DNA from: Candidatus Saccharimonadia bacterium
GTDB lineage: Bacteria > Patescibacteriota > Saccharimonadia > Saccharimonadales > Saccharimonadaceae
Reading direction: 5' to 3'
Assembly: GCA_023262335.1 (NCBI GenBank)
Contig: JALRBE010000002.1
Coordinates: 296 to 45,100 of the forward strand
Length of the DNA stretch: 44,805 nucleotides
Shown here: in pieces, positions 41,255 to 44,805 of the stretch
Position numbering within the stretch: the stretch's first letter is position 1
Layout: each line of letters opens with the position of its first letter
Program-made: the position numbers and the translations under genes
Notes under the pieces: generated by a model
Told to the model about the DNA's origin: nothing
The model's database searches: none
The model's input: the letters and a program-made list of their open reading frames with translations, nothing else

Positions 41255-42460
41255 ATGAGCGGCAGGAGAAAGATTATTCGTAATCAACCACTTTCGGTCG
41301 ACGATTCGTCGTCAAACGCCGAGCTGAAGCAGCAAGTGCTCGGCAAGGTCAAGCGCCGAAAAACAAACAAGATGCCAAAAATGACTGTCTTCGCAGCCTA
41401 TTTCGGCGTCTTCATCTTCCTTGTTTCGGTCATCGCCGTTGGGTATCAGACCCCGCAGCCTGCTGGAACGACTCCTGTCGCGAACGTCACGCAGTCACCA
41501 TCTGCTACTCCTGTCAGTTCCAACTCGCCATCGGTCGACGAGCTCGTCGCGAACGATGTCGCTTCGAACCTTGCCGAACAGGTGAATATGCCTGTGGCAC
41601 GTAACGTCGCCAACCTTTCGGTGTCACTGGCTGCCAAGACCGAGCTCGCGCAGACTGACGATTCTGCCATCGTAAAGCCGCAAATCGTACAGCCGACCGT
41701 CTCGAGCCGCGAAATCACGCAGTACGTCGCCAAGGCGGGCGACACGGTTTCTTCGATCGCCGCTAATTACGGCCTTACTGCCGATACCGTCCGATGGGCG
41801 AACAATATCGTCGCCGAGAGCGTTCCGGCTGGCAAGTCGCTGACTATTCCTCCTGTTGACGGCGTGGTGTACACGGTCAAGGCCGGCGACACGCCGGACA
41901 GCGTCGCGGGTACGTACGCCGCAAGCAAAGAACGTATCATCTCGTTCAACGACCTCGAAATCAGCGGCCTGACCGCTGGCAGCAAGATCGTCATTCCAAG
42001 CGGTACTCTTCCTGAGGACCAACGTCCTGGCTACCAAGCGCCGGTCAACCGGGCAACGTCAAGCTACGGTGGAACATCAGGCTATCGTGTCAGCTCAAGC
42101 ATCGCGGGCATGCGATCGGGCAGCGTTGGCAACAAGTACGCATGGGGCTACTGCACCTGGTACGCGTACGAGCGCCGCGCGCAAATGGGTCTTTCTACCG
42201 GCAGTTATTGGGGTAATGCCCGCACATGGGCAATCTACGCCCGCGCAGACGGCTATCCTGTCAGCCGCACGCCGACCGTCGGGGCTATCCTCGTCGACCA
42301 AAGCGGCTATTATGGGCACGTCGCCGTCGTCGAAAGCGTCGGTCCTAACGGTGACATAGTCGTCAGCGAAATGAATAATGCTGCCTACGGTGGGTTCGGC
42401 GTCGTCAGCCGACGGACGATCACGGCTGGCCAAGCTGGCGTTTACCAGTACATCAAGTAA
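41255..42460 (+). CDS. LysM-CHAP peptidoglycan hydrolase, membrane-anchored
   Basis: A 401-residue exported protein: basic N terminus (KVKRRKTNKMPK), one membrane helix at about 46-66, a Ser/Thr/Pro-rich linker, two LysM domains (about 153-200 and 205-248) that bind glycan, and a C-terminal CHAP amidase/endopeptidase domain. The catalytic cysteine is C300 in YAWGYCTWYAYERR and the histidine H355 in YYGHVAVVE, with SEMNNA following. It cuts peptide bonds of murein, either in its own wall during division or in the host's. A strong promoter and a 240-nt structured leader precede it, so it is likely among the best-regulated genes here. Confidence 0.9.
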   Translation: MSGRRKIIRNQPLSVDDSSSNAELKQQVLGKVKRRKTNKMPKMTVFAAYFGVFIFLVSVIAVGYQTPQPAGTTPVANVTQSPSATPVSSNSPSVDELVANDVASNLAEQVNMPVARNVANLSVSLAAKTELAQTDDSAIVKPQIVQPTVSSREITQYVAKAGDTVSSIAANYGLTADTVRWANNIVAESVPAGKSLTIPPVDGVVYTVKAGDTPDSVAGTYAASKERIISFNDLEISGLTAGSKIVIPSGTLPEDQRPGYQAPVNRATSSYGGTSGYRVSSSIAGMRSGSVGNKYAWGYCTWYAYERRAQMGLSTGSYWGNARTWAIYARADGYPVSRTPTVGAILVDQSGYYGHVAVVESVGPNGDIVVSEMNNAAYGGFGVVSRRTITAGQAGVYQYIK

Positions 42461-42503
42461 TCGTTTTTATCTCAGGTAGCATTCGGTACGTCCTGCACGC
42501 GGC

Positions 42504-42580
42504 CTCACTATTCTTCACCGTCGTTCATGTGTCTTGCCTCTGGAGCGAAAGCTCCGCAAGAGTCGGTGAGATCATGTGAG
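42504..42580 (+). ncRNA. Candidate small structured RNA between the CHAP gene and obg
   Basis: Nested pairings: CTCAC (42504-42508) with GTGAG (42576-42580); TTCACCG (42514-42520) with CGGTGAG (42564-42570); CTTGC (42533-42537) with GCAAG (42556-42560); and GGAGC with GCTCC around a GAAA tetraloop (42542-42555). This is an ordered long hairpin with internal loops. No T run follows directly. It may be the 3' end of the CHAP mRNA or a separate small RNA; it matches no family I know. Confidence 0.4.
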
Positions 42581-42610
42581 CAAAGTATTTTAAAAATAAT
42601 AAAAATATGG

Positions 42611-42616
42611 TATAAT
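42611..42616 (+). promoter_or_regulatory. -10 box TATAAT of obg
   Basis: TATAAT ends 8 nt before ATG 42625, in a very A+T-rich stretch (42581-42620). Confidence 0.6.
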
Positions 42617-42624
42617 TAAAAGAT

Positions 42625-43914
42625 ATGTTCGTAGATACGGCGACGGTTTTCATTCAGGCAGGCAAGGGCGGCGACGGCGCGGTCAGTTTTCGGCATGAGA
42701 TTTACGTCGACAAGGGCGGACCCGACGGAGGTGACGGAGGCAGGGGCGGCGACGTGGTGTTCCGTGCGAGCGAGAACGTCAACACGCTGCTCGACTTCCG
42801 GTATCAGCCGGAACTCAAGGCGAAACCTGGCGGCAACGGCAGCAAGGCAAAACGGCACGGCAAATCCGGTGATCGCCTTGTCGTCAAGGTACCCGTAGGA
42901 ACGCTGATCAAACGTGACGGCGTTGCTATCGCCGATCTCGCGGCAGACGGTCAAGAAGTCGTCATTGCAAGCGGCGGCGACGGTGGGTTCGGCAACGCGC
43001 ACTTCAAGTCGTCCGTACGCCAAGCGCCACGAATGGCAGAGAAGGGTGAGCCTGGCGACACGTTCACTGCCGAGCTTGAATTGAAGCTGCTTGCTGACGT
43101 CGGGCTCGTCGGGCTGCCGAACGCCGGCAAGTCGACGTTTCTCTCCGTCGTGACGAACGCCCGTCCTGAAATCGCCGACTACGCGTTCACGACGCTGACG
43201 CCGAATCTCGGTGTCGCTGACATCGACGACGGCAGCTTGCTCATCGCGGACATACCCGGGTTGATCGAGGGCGCCGCTGAGGGCAAAGGTCTTGGCGATC
43301 AATTTTTGCGCCATGTCGAACGCACCGCCGTGCTGCTGCACCTTATCGATGCGTACGGCAACGATATCGCGGCGGACTACAAAGTGATTCGTGAAGAGCT
43401 TCGCCAGTACAGTGAAGAGCTGATCGGCCGCCCAGAAGTAGTCGTTCTGACGAAAATCGACGGCTTGGACGACGATATCATCGCGATGCAGAAGGATACC
43501 CTGCGGGAAGCGGCTGGGAAAGATGCTCAGATTTTGACCATGTCGTCTACGGCTCACAAGGGGCTGCAAGAGGTTCTCCGCGCTCTTAGGGCAAAGGTTG
43601 TCCAAGCACGCGCATTCGAGGCGGAACGAGACGCCGAAGAAGACGACGGACTGCCAGTCATATCGCTCAGCAGCGAAGCCTTGACGAAAGCATGGACGGT
43701 AGAGCGTGACGGTGACGAGTTCGTCGTGACGGGCGATAAAATCGAAAAATTCGCTCGTAGGACCAATCTCGATCAATTCGAAGGTGTGAACCGCCTGCGT
43801 GACATCATGAAGAAAATGGGAATCACCCATGAGCTCGTGCGCAAGGGCGCGGTCAGCGAAAGCGTTATTCGCATCGGAGACAGCGAATTTACTTTGGTCG
43901 AACAGCGCGATTAG
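42625..43914 (+). CDS. obg: Obg/CgtA GTPase
   Basis: Obg is a slow GTPase needed for 50S ribosome assembly and stress signalling. The 429-residue protein has the glycine-rich N-terminal Obg fold (AGKGGDGAVSFRHE, then GPDGGDGGRGGDV), the G domain with GLPNAGKST (G163 to T171), DIPGLIEGA, and TKIDGLDD, and a C-terminal OCT domain of about 75 residues. It is full length. ATG 42625 follows TATAAT by 8 nt, so the mRNA is probably leaderless. Confidence 0.97.
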   Translation: MFVDTATVFIQAGKGGDGAVSFRHEIYVDKGGPDGGDGGRGGDVVFRASENVNTLLDFRYQPELKAKPGGNGSKAKRHGKSGDRLVVKVPVGTLIKRDGVAIADLAADGQEVVIASGGDGGFGNAHFKSSVRQAPRMAEKGEPGDTFTAELELKLLADVGLVGLPNAGKSTFLSVVTNARPEIADYAFTTLTPNLGVADIDDGSLLIADIPGLIEGAAEGKGLGDQFLRHVERTAVLLHLIDAYGNDIAADYKVIREELRQYSEELIGRPEVVVLTKIDGLDDDIIAMQKDTLREAAGKDAQILTMSSTAHKGLQEVLRALRAKVVQARAFEAERDAEEDDGLPVISLSSEALTKAWTVERDGDEFVVTGDKIEKFARRTNLDQFEGVNRLRDIMKKMGITHELVRKGAVSESVIRIGDSEFTLVEQRD

Positions 43915-44210
43915 CGGTGTACACATGGCACGATACACAAGTCTTGGACTTATTTTAAGCAAAAAGCTGGACAATAACCCGTAGGCATGGTAAAGTATTA
44001 CTAACGATCGGGCGGGACACTAATCAGGTCGGCATTTTAACACTTCTGGCAAGAATGAATACGAGGCATGGCTTCGTTTTGTTTCCGATAAGTACGGGAA
44101 GATTCCTGTGTTTTTCGGAAGCAAAACGCGGCCCCATTCCTCACAGCGCCGTAACGCGTCTTTGCGACTCGGGCCAAAAGGTCCGTCCCTCTAAGTAGAA
44201 AGGAGTGGCA
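43915..44210 (+). other. Intergenic leader with a long hairpin before the G+C-rich gene
   Basis: A possible promoter is CTGGAC, 18 nt, TAAAGT around 43967-43996. A strong hairpin follows: CGTTTTGTTTCCGA (44075-44088) pairs with TCGGAAGCAAAACG (44115-44128), with a further ACGGGAA/TTCCTGT stem inside. The last 50 bases become G+C-rich and end in AAGGAG. No protein gene is evident. Confidence 0.45.
44199..44204 (+). promoter_or_regulatory. Ribosome binding site AAGGAG
   Basis: AAGGAG lies 6 nt before GTG 44211 and overlaps the earlier in-frame GTG 44205, so 44211 is the likely start. Confidence 0.6.
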
Positions 44211-44651
44211 GTGTCCACTCTCCGTAATTCCCGTGCGTTCATGCTGTTCGTCGGTTTGTTCGCTGCTCTCGCGATGTTCGCCGGCATCGGTGCCACCAGT
44301 GGTGCCGTCGCGACGTCGTTCGCCGCCACCGGCGAGGAGACCTCGCTCACGGCCGCCGAGTGCGACGCCAAGGCGGAAGACACCGGCGGTCGCGCCTACC
44401 CCTCCAGCAAGGGCGGCTGCAACTTCTTCGCCACCATCAAGGGCCCCATCAGTTTCGACGCGGGTCCCGGTGAGGTGGCGTCGGGCATCGCGGCCGACAT
44501 CGTGTCGCAGGGCGTCGGCGAGGCCCGCGGTTCCCGCGGATCGGTGATCTTCAAGCCGGGCACCTGCTCGCAGAAGGTCTGGGAGTCGTCGAGCACCGAC
44601 GGCAACACCTCCGCCGGCGGCGTGGACCGCGCGAAGTCGCCCTGCGACTGA
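44211..44651 (+). CDS. Small secreted cysteine-containing protein, actinobacterial in composition
   Basis: A 146-residue protein with a signal peptide (basic start STLRNSR, hydrophobic about 9-28, cleavage after an Ala-rich stretch near residue 38). The mature part is about 108 residues with four cysteines (ECDAKAE, GGCNFF, GTCSQK, SPCD), enough for two disulfides. I do not recognise the family. Codons end almost always in G or C (about 75% G+C in one counted 60-base line, against about 55% around it). It has a classical ribosome binding site and its own terminator, unlike its neighbours. All this points to transfer from an actinobacterium, perhaps the host. Confidence 0.72.
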   Translation: MSTLRNSRAFMLFVGLFAALAMFAGIGATSGAVATSFAATGEETSLTAAECDAKAEDTGGRAYPSSKGGCNFFATIKGPISFDAGPGEVASGIAADIVSQGVGEARGSRGSVIFKPGTCSQKVWESSSTDGNTSAGGVDRAKSPCD

Positions 44652-44668
44652 CTCTTGCCAGGTACGAC

Positions 44669-44698
44669 CCCCAAGCGACATGCGCGCTTGGGGTTTTT
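44669..44698 (+). terminator. Rho-independent terminator after the secreted-protein gene
   Basis: CCCCAAGCG (44669-44677) pairs with CGCTTGGGG (44685-44693) around a 7-nt loop, followed by TTTTT. It is the only canonical intrinsic terminator I found in the window. Confidence 0.88.
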
Positions 44699-44718
44699 AT
44701 TTTTCCAACTTTTCACCG

Positions 44719-44724
44719 TATACT
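44719..44724 (+). promoter_or_regulatory. -10 box TATACT of the exonuclease gene
   Basis: TATACT ends 6 nt before ATG 44731; the leaderless arrangement is the same as for other native genes. Confidence 0.55.
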
Positions 44725-44730
44725 GGAACC

Positions 44731-44805
44731 ATGCCGCAAACATTCTTTTTTTACGATCTCGAAACTTCAGGCCTGAACGGCAGGGAGGACCGGATCATGC
44801 AATTC
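44731..44805 (+). CDS. DnaQ-fold 3'-5' exonuclease, probably exodeoxyribonuclease I (start only)
   Basis: Only 25 codons are in the window. They contain FFFYDLETSGLNGREDRIMQF, the ExoI motif of DEDD exonucleases with the two metal-binding acids in DLE. The wording YDLETSG and DRIMQF is close to exodeoxyribonuclease I (SbcB), which degrades single-stranded DNA, but a DNA polymerase III epsilon-type protein cannot be excluded from this fragment. Confidence 0.72.
   Translation, partial: MPQTFFFYDLETSGLNGREDRIMQF

Noticed and set aside
42520..42570. SRP (4.5S) RNA or a c-di-GMP-I riboswitch at the GAAA-capped hairpin
   Set aside because: The SRP GGAA loop with its flanking conserved bases is missing, and the c-di-GMP aptamer core is not matched beyond a GNRA loop.
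1..44805. TGA recoded as glycine or tryptophan, as in some CPR lineages
   Set aside because: TGA ends many genes exactly where the next begins (ATGA and GTGA overlaps), and conserved glycines and tryptophans use their normal codons.
1..44805. CRISPR array, tRNA or rRNA gene, or insertion sequence
   Set aside because: I saw no regularly spaced repeats, no cloverleaf with the T-loop signature, no rRNA blocks and no transposase frame.

Overview
The window reads as a chromosomal segment of a Patescibacteria (CPR) cell, most likely a Saccharibacteria (TM7) relative. The reasons are very dense packing with many 1-14 nt overlaps, many genes with a -10 box only 6-8 nt before the start codon and no ribosome binding site, pared-down housekeeping enzymes (a short alanyl-tRNA synthetase), a tail-fibre-like surface protein of a kind I associate with this group, and an actin-like ATPase paired with a single-pass baseplate-J-like protein. 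TGA is used as a stop, so the code is standard. No database search was possible; the lineage is an inference. Most of the window is roughly 55% G+C. Three parts stand out: the first 1.5 kb and one membrane-protein gene (24.0-26.3 kb) are A+T-rich, and a short gene near the right end (44.2-44.7 kb) is very G+C-rich with actinobacterial codon use.

Layout. 1-2.2 kb: 5' end of glycyl-tRNA synthetase (minus), a structured non-coding stretch, an HD hydrolase and a methyltransferase. 2.2-7.9 kb: pgk, tpiA, a tail-anchored Pro/Ala-rich protein, a UvrD/PcrA helicase and a Nudix hydrolase. 8.0-14.8 kb: a variant of the conserved metG-tatD-rpf-ksgA neighbourhood, with two DUF348/G5 proteins in tandem, one ending in an Rpf lysozyme-like domain and the other in a 3D-type domain, then ksgA, two minus-strand genes, metG and tatD. 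14.9-18.4 kb: two small unknown genes, then cysteine desulfurase, a DUF218 protein and mnmA, a tRNA thiolation group. 18.4-20.4 kb: a MacB/FtsX-type ABC exporter (minus).

20.4-30.7 kb: a surface-polysaccharide locus. A pyruvyl-transferase-family protein is on the plus strand. Facing it is a tightly overlapping minus-strand operon with a DUF1616-like exported protein, two GT2 and three GT4 glycosyltransferases, an A+T-rich polytopic GT-C/polymerase-like protein and a Wzx-type flippase. 31.0-34.3 kb: a phage-tail-fibre-like protein with decapeptide repeats, followed by an SGNH esterase. 34.4-40.9 kb: alaS, an FtsA/PilM-like ATPase with its membrane partner, ruvX and mltG. 41.0-43.9 kb: a LysM-CHAP peptidoglycan hydrolase behind a long structured leader, then obg. 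44.2-44.8 kb: a probably transferred secreted-protein gene with its own terminator, and the start of an exonuclease gene.

Taken together the accessory content is about the cell envelope: wall remodelling (Rpf, 3D, MltG, CHAP), capsule or glycolipid synthesis, and adhesive or esterase surface proteins. This fits an epibiont living on another bacterium, possibly an actinobacterium.
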